Origin: Betaproteobacteria bacterium
Lineage (GTDB): Bacteria; Pseudomonadota; Gammaproteobacteria; Burkholderiales; Gallionellaceae
Direction: 5' to 3'
Assembly: GCA_028871775.1 (NCBI GenBank)
Contig: JAGWMH010000134.1
Span: forward strand, 1-5,326
Length of the DNA stretch: 5,326 nucleotides
Made by a program: the position numbers and the translations under genes. This document shows, piece after piece, positions 1 to 5,326 of the stretch. How positions within the stretch are numbered: position 1 is the stretch's first letter; each line of letters opens with the position of its first letter. Below the pieces are notes generated by a model. The model saw only the letters and a program-made list of their open reading frames with translations, was not told the DNA's origin and ran no database searches.

Positions 1-280
1 CTTCCCAAAGGTAGTTGTCCTTGTTTTTGCGCATTTGTGCCATCACGGTCTCGTATGTTTCGGAGATGCGCCCTCTGATCTGATCTGTGTCAAAGACGTA
101 GATTGGATCTACCGAGACAACATTTCCACCGCGTTTTGTCAGCGATGAATTGAACCCGGCTGGACCGTCGCCGCAGCCAAGTATGCGAAGTCCAAGATCG
201 ATTTCAGTAAAACCAAACATGCTGACGTATTCGTCATACGAACGTCCCCATGGTACGACTTTGTCGAGTGTAAATCCCAT
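1..280 (-). CDS. Class I SAM-dependent methyltransferase, N-terminal part (cut by window edge)
   Basis: An open frame runs from an ATG at 280-278 to the window edge and gives 93 residues without a stop. It starts MGFTLDKVVPWGRSYDEYV. Residues 33-44 (ILGCGDGPAGFN) are a clear motif I, the glycine-rich SAM-binding loop of Rossmann-fold methyltransferases. Residues 54-61 (VVSVDPIY) supply the acidic residue (D58) expected at the end of strand beta 2, which normally contacts the SAM ribose. The catalytic and substrate-binding part lies outside the window, so the substrate cannot be named. Only a weak AGG lies 10 nt before the ATG. It is co-directional with hemH and begins about 100 bp after the hemH stop, across an AT-rich gap, so it probably has its own promoter. 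GC is about 49% by hand count, lower than the neighbouring core genes. The family call is firm; the function is unknown. Confidence 0.8.
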   Translation of the reverse strand, partial: MGFTLDKVVPWGRSYDEYVSMFGFTEIDLGLRILGCGDGPAGFNSSLTKRGGNVVSVDPIYVFDTDQIRGRISETYETVMAQMRKNKDNYLWE

Positions 281-315
281 AGATGACTTGCCTGTCTAGC
301 GTAAAATAAACCCAA

Positions 316-336
316 ATAAAAGAGTTAATCTTTTAT
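316..336. repeat. AT-rich 8-bp perfect inverted repeat between hemH and the methyltransferase gene
   Basis: ATAAAAGA and TCTTTTAT are perfectly complementary arms around a 5-nt spacer. On the minus strand the dyad follows the hemH stop by about 45 nt and precedes the methyltransferase ATG by about 35 nt; it is followed by TTGGGTTTATTTT. The stem has almost no G:C pairs, so it is a poor intrinsic terminator despite the T-rich tail. It could instead be an operator-like dyad in the promoter region of the methyltransferase gene. No convincing -35/-10 pair was found: TTAACT then TTTACG at 17 nt is weak. The dyad is seen directly; its role is inference. Confidence 0.45.
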
Positions 337-381
337 CAGGAAAGAGGAAGAACATGCGAACCAAAGGGGCGGGAGACGGTT

Positions 382-1470
382 TCACTTCTTCGCTCCCATC
401 CCCAACGCCATTAACCTGCCTTGTTCCAATTCCGCCGCATCCGGCGCGATCAGCCAGCCGTGCAGATTATCCAGCACCAGATCGGTCAGCGCGTGCATCC
501 AGTCGTTGCGGTCGTTGAGGCAGGGGATGTAGTGGTATTCGCCGCCGCCTGCGTGCTGGAATTCTTCCTTGCCTTCCAGCCCGATTTCTTCCAGCGTCTC
601 CAGGCAGTCGGCGACGAAGCCGGGGCAGACCACGTCCAAGCGCTTGAGTTTTTGCCGGCCCAATTCCTTGAGCGTGGCGGCGGTGTAGGGTTTTAGCCAT
701 TCCTTATTGCCGAGGCGCGACTGGAAGCTGACGGCGTATTGTTCGGGCTTCAATCCCAGTTGTTGCGCCAGCAGGCGTGCGGTTTTCTGGCATTCGCAGT
801 GGTAGGGGTCGCCCTTGTCCAGCATGTGTTTCGGCAGGCCGTGGAAGCTCATCAGCAGTTTTTCCGGCCTGCCGTTTTTCATCCAGTAGTCGTTGATGCT
901 GTTCGCCAGCGCCTTGATGTAGCCGGGGTGGTCATGGAAATGTTTGATGGTGCGCAGTGCGGGGGTGTTGCGCATTTGCAGCAGCTCGCTGTAAACGATA
1001 TCGCACACCGTAGCGGTGGTGCTGGCGGCATATTGCGGATACATCGGCACGATTAATATGCGCTGGCAGTTTTGCTCCCTGAGCTTGCGCAGCACATCGG
1101 GAATTCCGGGGTTGCCGTAACGCATCGCATAGTCCACCACGAACGGCGCCTTGGTGCGCTGGCTGAGATAGCCTTGCAACAGCGCAGTTTGCTTTTCGGT
1201 GTAAACGCGCAACGGCGAACCTTCCTTCAGCCACACGGATGCATATTTCGCGGCGGATTTTTTCGGGCGGACGTTGAGGATGATGCCGTTGAGTATCAGC
1301 CACCAGATTGCCCTGGGCATTTCCACCACGCGCGGGTCGCCCAGAAATTCTTTCAGGTAGCGGCGCACGGCTTCGCGCCTGGGCGTATCCGGCGTGCCGA
1401 GGTTGATCAACAGCACGCCGGTTTTTTCCGGTGCGCCGTGGGTGTAGGTGGGTTCTGGTTGATAGTTCAT
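382..1470 (-). CDS. hemH: Ferrochelatase (protoporphyrin ferrochelatase)
   Basis: The enzyme inserts Fe(II) into protoporphyrin IX, the last step of protoheme synthesis. From the ATG at 1470 the protein has 362 residues. Visible family marks are the N-terminal [13 protein letters not shown] segment, the EGSPL segment, [14 protein letters not shown], the SFHGLPK motif with the metal-binding histidine (residue 210 from this start), and [10 protein letters not shown] with the conserved active-site glutamate (residue 291). A tail of about 25 residues follows the usual end of the domain; no membrane segment is evident, so it is probably soluble or peripheral. The ATG at 1470 was chosen because [12 protein letters not shown] matches the usual proteobacterial start; a TTG six codons upstream lies inside the IS inverted repeat and adds only MFSASL. 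No Shine-Dalgarno is visible before the ATG, because the IS ends three bases upstream. The coding region looks intact. Confidence 0.96.
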   Translation of the reverse strand: MNYQPEPTYTHGAPEKTGVLLINLGTPDTPRREAVRRYLKEFLGDPRVVEMPRAIWWLILNGIILNVRPKKSAAKYASVWLKEGSPLRVYTEKQTALLQGYLSQRTKAPFVVDYAMRYGNPGIPDVLRKLREQNCQRILIVPMYPQYAASTTATVCDIVYSELLQMRNTPALRTIKHFHDHPGYIKALANSINDYWMKNGRPEKLLMSFHGLPKHMLDKGDPYHCECQKTARLLAQQLGLKPEQYAVSFQSRLGNKEWLKPYTAATLKELGRQKLKRLDVVCPGFVADCLETLEEIGLEGKEEFQHAGGGEYHYIPCLNDRNDWMHALTDLVLDNLHGWLIAPDAAELEQGRLMALGMGAKK

Positions 1471-1473
1471 TAG
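1470..1473. repeat. Left target-site copy (TTAG; CTAA on minus strand)
   Basis: The tetranucleotide next to the left IS end fits YTAR. Read on the minus strand it is CTAA, and its last A is the first base of the hemH ATG. It differs from the copy at the right end (CTAG) at that last base, so it is only a presumed target-site duplication. Confidence 0.55.
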
Positions 1474-1490
1474 GGAAGCGCTGAACAAGT
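1474..1490 (+). repeat. Left terminal inverted repeat of the IS
   Basis: GGAAGCGCTGAACAAGT matches the inverted right end (GGAAACACTGAATAAGT) at 14 of 17 positions. The three differences are all transitions. The match stops abruptly after the T on both sides, which helps define the repeat length. This end lies beyond the 3' end of the transposase gene and abuts hemH. Confidence 0.88.
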
Positions 1491-1516
1491 ACCCGCATGA
1501 TGCAGCCCTTGTTCAG
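1481..1516 (-). repeat. 9-bp perfect inverted repeat in the IS end, just upstream of hemH
   Basis: CTGAACAAG at 1481-1489, within the terminal repeat, and CTTGTTCAG at 1508-1516 are perfect complements separated by 18 nt. In a minus-strand transcript leaving the IS toward hemH, this would form a stem whose 3' arm ends 10 nt before the hemH ATG. Such subterminal repeats could block translation of transcripts reading across the IS end, or act as transposase binding sites. The pairing is seen directly; the role is inference. No U-run follows, so it is not an intrinsic terminator. Confidence 0.6.
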
Positions 1517-1605
1517 ACGTGCTCGAATTGTTGAAGAGTTGTTTCATTTTCATCAAATTCTTTTCTTATTGATGCTCAGATGTAAGGATTTCTCCCTCAT
1601 TTTGC

Positions 1606-2574
1606 TCACGCTAGACGCACCTGTCCTGTCAGAGGCGTCCCCCATTTGTCGAGATTGATCAACGCCAGCAAAGCAAAGGCGCGATTGGCATTCTTGACCA
1701 GCCCGCGATAACGCACCTTGGCGAATCCGTAGATGCTCTTGAGCGGCCGGAACGGATGCTCGACTTTGGCGCGCACCTGCGATTTTCTCCGGTTGGTTTC
1801 TTTGTCCTCGTCCGTCAATGGCCGGTCGCGGCTGGCCCGTTTGTTGGTGAAATCACGCGCCTTCGGCGCAATCTGCTTGAGCACTTTTTTCTGTCCAATA
1901 TAGGCGCTGTCACCATACAGTCTCGTCTCATTGCCATGTAGCAGATTCGGCAACTCCTGGCTGTCATGCACATTGGCGGAGGTGATGCTCGCGCTGTGGG
2001 TGAGGCCGGTTTTGCTATCTACCCCAATGTGTACCTTCATGCCGAAGTGCCATTGGTTGCCCTTCCTGGTCTGGTGCATCTCGGGGTCACGGGCGTTGTC
2101 TGCGTTCTTGGTGGAACTCGGGGCAGCAATGATGGTGGCATCGACAATCGTGCCGCCGGATAGCTTCAGACCATTGCTCAGTAATAGCTCTCCTACCTTT
2201 GTAAACATTGCCGCGCCCAAGTCGTGCTCTTCAAGCAGGTGCCGAAACCCAAGCAGGGTCGTGGCATCCGGTACGCGCTCGCGCCCAAGGTCAATCTTGC
2301 AGAATTCCCGCAAGACAGGAATGTCATGGAGAGCATCCTCACAAGCCTCGTCTGCCATATTGAACCAGTTGGCAATGAAGTACATGCGCAACATGCGTTC
2401 CACCCCAACTGGAGGACGCCCGTTTCCTGCCTTGGGATAGTATGGCTCGATCAATGCGCAGAATTCCGCCCATGGCACCAGAGTTTCCATTCGCGCGAGG
2501 AATGCTGCACGTTTTGTTGTCTTGCTATGTAGTTCAAATCCAGTATTCATCATTGCCAGTGTCGCTTGCTTCAT
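1606..2574 (-). CDS. IS5-family DDE transposase
   Basis: The 322-residue protein catalyses cut-and-join transposition of the surrounding IS. The N-terminal part includes the MLRMYFIANWFNMADEACED segment (61-80), characteristic of the IS5-group N-terminal region, followed by the RNase H-like catalytic core. The catalytic triad is readable: D145 in TIVDATII, D222 in YGDSAYIGQ, and E272 in VRAKVEHPFR, the last within the conserved C-terminal block ending in FRPLK. WHFGMKVHIGVD (175-186) is another strong IS5 mark. No frameshift or internal stop is present, so the enzyme is probably active. The ATG at 2574 has a good Shine-Dalgarno 9-10 nt upstream; downstream ATGs at codons 8 and 9 are less likely starts. 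The stop lies 132 bp inside the left end of the element. Confidence 0.97.
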   Translation of the reverse strand: MKQATLAMMNTGFELHSKTTKRAAFLARMETLVPWAEFCALIEPYYPKAGNGRPPVGVERMLRMYFIANWFNMADEACEDALHDIPVLREFCKIDLGRERVPDATTLLGFRHLLEEHDLGAAMFTKVGELLLSNGLKLSGGTIVDATIIAAPSSTKNADNARDPEMHQTRKGNQWHFGMKVHIGVDSKTGLTHSASITSANVHDSQELPNLLHGNETRLYGDSAYIGQKKVLKQIAPKARDFTNKRASRDRPLTDEDKETNRRKSQVRAKVEHPFRPLKSIYGFAKVRYRGLVKNANRAFALLALINLDKWGTPLTGQVRLA

Positions 2575-2583
2575 GTCGTTATC

Positions 2584-2589
2584 TCTCCC
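2584..2589 (-). promoter_or_regulatory. Ribosome binding site of the transposase gene
   Basis: On the minus strand GGGAGA lies 9 nt before the ATG at 2574, within a purine-rich stretch (AGGGAGAGATAACGAC). This supports that ATG as the start. No strong promoter was found between it and the right IS end; TTATAG about 20 nt further upstream could be a weak -10, but it lacks a good -35. Confidence 0.6.
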
Positions 2590-2633
2590 TGATGACGTTC
2601 CTGCCTATAACGCACGAGCCTATCATTTGGACG

Positions 2634-2650
2634 ACTTATTCAGTGTTTCC
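2634..2650 (-). repeat. Right terminal inverted repeat of the IS
   Basis: Read on the minus strand, this end is GGAAACACTGAATAAGT, the partner of the left repeat with 14 of 17 matches. It lies upstream of the transposase gene and faces the 3' end of relA. Confidence 0.88.
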
Positions 2651-2654
2651 CTAG
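2651..2654. repeat. Right target-site copy (CTAG)
   Basis: CTAG follows the right IS end and fits the YTAR target of IS5-group elements. It is not identical to the copy at the other end (CTAA on the minus strand), so a simple intact duplication is not seen. Confidence 0.5.
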
Positions 2655-2675
2655 ATATTTTAGGTGACCTGTTTT

Positions 2676-2712
2676 GATAGCGGGCATGTCCAACGAACAG
2701 CCGCTGGCTATC
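2676..2712. repeat. Weak inverted repeat just after the relA stop
   Basis: GATAGC at 2676-2681 and GCTATC at 2707-2712 are a 6-bp perfect pair. Between them a few further pairs (GGC with GCC, and TGT with ACA) can form with unpaired bases. The structure begins 4 nt after the relA stop codon. It is followed by AAAACAGG on the minus strand rather than a T-run, so it does not look like a standard intrinsic terminator. The arms are seen directly; any role in 3'-end formation is a guess. Confidence 0.3.
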
Positions 2713-2716
2713 TTCG

Positions 2717-4696
2717 CTACTCGCCCCACCGGGCTGTCAGCATGCGCTCGCGCCGGTTCTCCGTAAGGCGCAGCATGAATGCGCAGTCAGGGCGATGTAT
2801 GGTTATCCCGCGATCGCGCGTGACGTAGCCGACGATCTCATCACCCCGTACCGGATTGCAGCACTTGGCGATTCGGGTCATCAGGTTGTTCACGCCGCCG
2901 ACCGTTATGTCTGCCGTGGCGGCGCGTTCAGCCGCTGGCCTTGCGGCAACCGGTTTTGCCGTTTCTATCACACGTGTCGGCAGTTCTTCCTGAATGGCAA
3001 CGGCGATGCGTCGCTGGGTGATCTCGTTGCGTCCGATGGCTGCCAGCAGATCTTCCAGTTTGTTGAAATGCAATCGTTGCGCGATCTTTTCCTGATTGAT
3101 GGAAATGATGCCCAGCCGATGCAATTCGCGGTCCAGTTGCGCTCTGCCCTGGGTGACGCTTTCATCGAAGTTCTGGTTCTTGAACCAGTGCCGCACCTTG
3201 GCACGGGCGCGCGGGCTTTTCAGATAGCCGAGTGTCGGACTCAGCCAATCGCGGCTCGGCGCGCCCTGCTTGGCAGTCAGGATTTCCACACGCTGCCCGT
3301 TCTGCAGCTTGTAATTGAGCGGCACGATGCTGCCATCCACCTTGGCGCCCCGCGTGCGGTGCCCCAGATCGGTATGCAGGATGTAGGCGAAATCCACCGG
3401 GGTCGCGCCTCTGGGCAGATCGATCACTTTGCCCTGCGGCGTGAGCACGTAAACCTGATCATGGAGCAATTCATTCCTGAATTGCTCCAGCATGTCGCCC
3501 CGGTCGGCCAGGTCCGCTTTCCACTCCAGTATCTGGCGCAGCCAGGCGATTTTCTCATCGAACCGGGCATCGGATTTTCTTCCTTCCTTGTAGCGCCAGT
3601 GGGCGGCGACACCCAGTTCAGAATGCTGATGCATCTCATGGGTGCGTATCTGCACCTCGAGGGTCAGGCCGCGCGGGCCGATGACGGCGGTATGCAGCGA
3701 GCGGTAGTTGTTGCTCTTGGGGTGCGCAATATAATCGTCGAATTCGCCGGTAACCGGCTGCCACAGGTCATGCACCAGCCCGAGCGCCGTGTAGCAGCCC
3801 TCGATGTCATCAACCAGTATGCGCACGGCACGCACATCATAGAGCTCGCCGAAATCCACCTGCTTGCGTTTCATCTTGTTGATGATGCTGTAGATGTGCT
3901 TTGGGCGGCCGGTCACTTCGGCTTGCAGGCCGGCCTGGCTCAGCAACTGCTTCAACCGGGACACCACTTCGGCGATATACTGTTCGCGATCCACCCTGCG
4001 TTCATCCAGCAGCCTGGCGATTTTTTTGTACAGCTCCGGCTCCAGATAGCGCACGGAAAGGTCTTCCAGTTCCCATTTGATTTGCCACACGCCGAGACGG
4101 TTTGCCAGCGGCGCAAAAATGCTCTGGGTCTCCTGCGCGACCAGCCTCTGTTGATCAGGGCCGGCACCGGACAGGCAGCGCAGGGTCTGGGTGCGCTCGG
4201 CCAGCTTGATCAACACCACCCGGATGTCTTCCACCATTGCCAGCAGCATCTTGCGCAGGCTTTCGATCTGCTGGGCGTTATCGCCTTTACCCTTCTCCTT
4301 TTTGTCCTGGCTGGGCATCTCGCTGAATTGCCGAATCTGCTCCATGCGCGAGATGCCTTCAACCAGGGCCGTCACGTTGCGGCCGAAGCGCTCGGTCAGC
4401 ACTTCCGCCCAGCCATCCAGATAGCCCGGCACGGCATGCAACACGGTGGCCGCGATGGTCTCGAAATCCATGTTCATGCCAACCAGGATCGAAGCCGCAC
4501 CAAGCGCATGTTGCAGCAGTGGTGCGCCCGTCAGCTCGGTTTGCCCGGCGTAGAGCGGCTCAGCCAGTTCGCAGGCATGGCGGATCACGTCAATTTCTGC
4601 GGGCGCAAAGGTAGCCGACAGGGCATCCAGCCAGGATCGGGTGTTTTCAAAGCCCTTGCCGGACAAGGAAGAAGATTCGTGTTGGACGGAAACCAT
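2717..4696 (-). CDS. relA: RelA-type (p)ppGpp synthetase lacking the C-terminal ACT domain
   Basis: This cytoplasmic, ribosome-associated stringent-response enzyme transfers pyrophosphate from ATP to GTP/GDP during amino-acid starvation. Domains of the 659-residue protein: degenerate HD hydrolase region (about 30-200), where the usual HD pair is HA (87-88), the following ED is GY, and LADR is LAER; synthetase (about 240-370) with GRPKHIYSI, D287 in YDVRAVRI, EFDD at 318-321 and LEVQIRT; TGS (about 413-475); helical region (480-580); and zinc finger (C612, C613, H634, C638). EFDD is the EXDD form found in monofunctional RelA, whereas bifunctional Rel/SpoT have RXKD, so synthesis without hydrolysis is expected. 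It ends at RWGE, where E. coli RelA (744 aa) continues with about 85 residues of ACT/RRM domain. The ATG at 4696 has no clear Shine-Dalgarno, but an in-frame TAA 9 nt upstream excludes a longer N-terminus. Confidence 0.93.
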   Translation of the reverse strand: MVSVQHESSSLSGKGFENTRSWLDALSATFAPAEIDVIRHACELAEPLYAGQTELTGAPLLQHALGAASILVGMNMDFETIAATVLHAVPGYLDGWAEVLTERFGRNVTALVEGISRMEQIRQFSEMPSQDKKEKGKGDNAQQIESLRKMLLAMVEDIRVVLIKLAERTQTLRCLSGAGPDQQRLVAQETQSIFAPLANRLGVWQIKWELEDLSVRYLEPELYKKIARLLDERRVDREQYIAEVVSRLKQLLSQAGLQAEVTGRPKHIYSIINKMKRKQVDFGELYDVRAVRILVDDIEGCYTALGLVHDLWQPVTGEFDDYIAHPKSNNYRSLHTAVIGPRGLTLEVQIRTHEMHQHSELGVAAHWRYKEGRKSDARFDEKIAWLRQILEWKADLADRGDMLEQFRNELLHDQVYVLTPQGKVIDLPRGATPVDFAYILHTDLGHRTRGAKVDGSIVPLNYKLQNGQRVEILTAKQGAPSRDWLSPTLGYLKSPRARAKVRHWFKNQNFDESVTQGRAQLDRELHRLGIISINQEKIAQRLHFNKLEDLLAAIGRNEITQRRIAVAIQEELPTRVIETAKPVAARPAAERAATADITVGGVNNLMTRIAKCCNPVRGDEIVGYVTRDRGITIHRPDCAFMLRLTENRRERMLTARWGE

Positions 4697-4762
4697 GGGG
4701 CATTATTGCATCAATGCACGAGACACATGAACAAGAAGGGCAAGCCAAGTAATTTCAGCGAA

Positions 4763-5326
4763 TCACAGTACCTTTAACAGCAATTTAGTCGCCAGCACCA
4801 GCAACAACACGGCGAACAGTTTGCGCAGCAACCCCACCTTCATGCGATGCGCGGCCATGGCGCCCAGCGGGGCGGTGGTGACGCTGGCAAGCGCAACCCA
4901 GAACAGGGCAGGGAGGTAAACGAAGCCGAGGTTGGGGGTGGGCAGGGCGGAGAGGCTCACGCCGGTGGCAATGTAGCCCAGCGTGCCGCCAGCCGCGACC
5001 GGAAAACCTATCGCGGCGGAGGTGCCGATGGCGTGGCGCAGTGGCACATTGCACCAGACGAGGAAGGGAACAACGATGGTGCCGCCGCCGATGGAGACCA
5101 GGCTGCTGATCCAGCCGGTGAAGGTTCCGACGGCGGTCATGCCCGCCATGCCGGGCAATTGGCGCGAGGGTTCGGGGCGCTTGTCGAGCAGGATTTGCGC
5201 CGCCGCGAAATACACGAACAGCGTGAAGAATATTCCCAGTCCGCGTGTCGGGATGGATGCGGCGAGCAGCGCGCCCAGGGCCGTGCCGAGCAGGATGCCG
5301 GGAGTGATGTTGCGCACCGCGCGCCA
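4763..5326 (-). CDS. TSUP (TauE/SafE) family membrane transporter, C-terminal part (cut by window edge)
   Basis: The frame is open from the window edge (first visible codons WRAVRNITPGILLG) to the TGA at 4763, giving 187 residues. The family usually has about 250-270 residues, so roughly the N-terminal third is outside; the GTG at 5317 is an internal valine codon, not the start. Hydrophobic segments suit about five membrane helices: ILLGTALGALLAASI, IFFTLFVYFAAAQILL, a re-entrant-looking SLVSIGGGTIVVPFLV with the TSUP GGG-x-x-VP signature, IGFPVAAGGTLGYIATG, YLPALFWVALASVTTAPLGA, and a C-terminal LLRKLFAVLLLVLATKLLL. Characterised relatives move sulfite, sulfoacetate or other organosulfur anions across the inner membrane; the substrate here cannot be told. 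It ends 66 bp before relA, with no obvious terminator in the gap. Confidence 0.9.
   Translation of the reverse strand, partial: WRAVRNITPGILLGTALGALLAASIPTRGLGIFFTLFVYFAAAQILLDKRPEPSRQLPGMAGMTAVGTFTGWISSLVSIGGGTIVVPFLVWCNVPLRHAIGTSAAIGFPVAAGGTLGYIATGVSLSALPTPNLGFVYLPALFWVALASVTTAPLGAMAAHRMKVGLLRKLFAVLLLVLATKLLLKVL

Larger units (their letters stand above)
1474..2650 (-). mobile_element. IS5-group insertion sequence (IS5 family), complete, 1177 bp
   Basis: The element is bounded by 17-bp imperfect inverted repeats that begin GGAAG or GGAAA, resembling the GGAAGGTGCGAA-type ends known for IS5. It carries a single intact DDE transposase gene covering most of its length. Both flanks carry a YTAR tetranucleotide, the known IS5-group target, though the two copies differ by one base. 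About 76 bp precede the transposase start and hold its ribosome binding site; about 130 bp follow its stop on the hemH side and contain no gene. It separates relA from hemH and reads in the same direction as both. The boundaries could shift by one base, since GGGAA at the left and TTCCC at the right also match. I cannot name the specific IS without a database. Confidence 0.9.

Noticed and set aside
316..336. Intrinsic terminator of hemH
   Set aside because: The stem is almost all A:T pairs and the T-rich tail is interrupted by GGG, so I kept it only as an inverted repeat.
1072..1473. Plus-strand open frames across hemH (also 421-696 and 739-1056)
   Set aside because: They are antisense shadows of hemH without ribosome binding sites or family features.
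932..1498. Minus-strand 188-codon frame starting at the ATG at 1498
   Set aside because: It overlaps hemH in another frame and its translation is arginine- and alanine-rich without any known motif.
1931..2440. Plus-strand frame across the transposase gene
   Set aside because: It is antisense to an intact transposase; its product resembles no known family.
2717..4696. Bifunctional Rel/SpoT synthetase-hydrolase
   Set aside because: The HD pair and the following acidic residues are replaced, and the synthetase motif is EFDD rather than RXKD, so hydrolase activity is not expected.
2795..4777. A 660-codon open frame on the plus strand, antisense to nearly all of relA
   Set aside because: The opposite strand encodes RelA with all key motifs. 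The antisense translation has no recognisable domain and low complexity rich in H, Q, R and A, as expected from an antisense frame of a GC-rich gene.
5315..5317. GTG at 5317 as the start of the TSUP transporter
   Set aside because: The frame stays open to the window edge, the preceding codons (WRA) look like the family's loop sequence, and the protein would lack its N-terminal helices.
1..5326. CRISPR array, tRNA/rRNA gene, phage, toxin-antitoxin or defence system
   Set aside because: No spaced direct repeats, tRNA-like or rRNA sequence, or relevant protein families were seen on reading both strands.

Overview
The window looks like part of a betaproteobacterial chromosome. It encodes a monofunctional RelA with an EFDD synthetase motif and a ruined HD hydrolase site, which is the beta/gamma-proteobacterial pattern, and a ferrochelatase that starts with the proteobacterial PEP-x-YTHG pattern. 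The core genes are GC-rich. The exact lineage is inference; something near Nitrosomonadales/Gallionellales would fit, but no marker here settles it. All genes read on the minus strand, so the transcription order is from the right end of the window to the left.

Layout in the direction of transcription: (1) 5326-4763, the C-terminal two thirds of a TSUP/TauE-SafE membrane transporter, cut by the window edge. (2) 4696-2717, relA, the stringent-response (p)ppGpp synthetase, ending right after the zinc-finger domain with no C-terminal ACT/RRM domain. (3) 2650-1474, a complete IS5-group insertion sequence of 1177 bp, with 17-bp imperfect terminal inverted repeats and an intact DDE transposase of 322 aa. 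(4) 1470-382, hemH, ferrochelatase. (5) 280-1, the N-terminal part of a class I SAM-dependent methyltransferase, cut by the window edge and of lower GC (about 49% by hand count).

The most notable feature is the IS junction. The element abuts the hemH initiation codon: the 4-bp YTAR target on that side includes the A of the ATG. hemH has therefore lost its native leader and now has IS end sequence upstream, including a 9-bp inverted repeat that could fold just before the start codon. The two flanking YTAR tetranucleotides are not identical (CTAA and CTAG on the minus strand), and the relA next door lacks its last domain. Together these raise the possibility of an IS-mediated deletion rather than one clean insertion. 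I see no phage, CRISPR, toxin-antitoxin, defence or other novel multi-gene system; apart from the IS and its effects this is ordinary chromosomal sequence.
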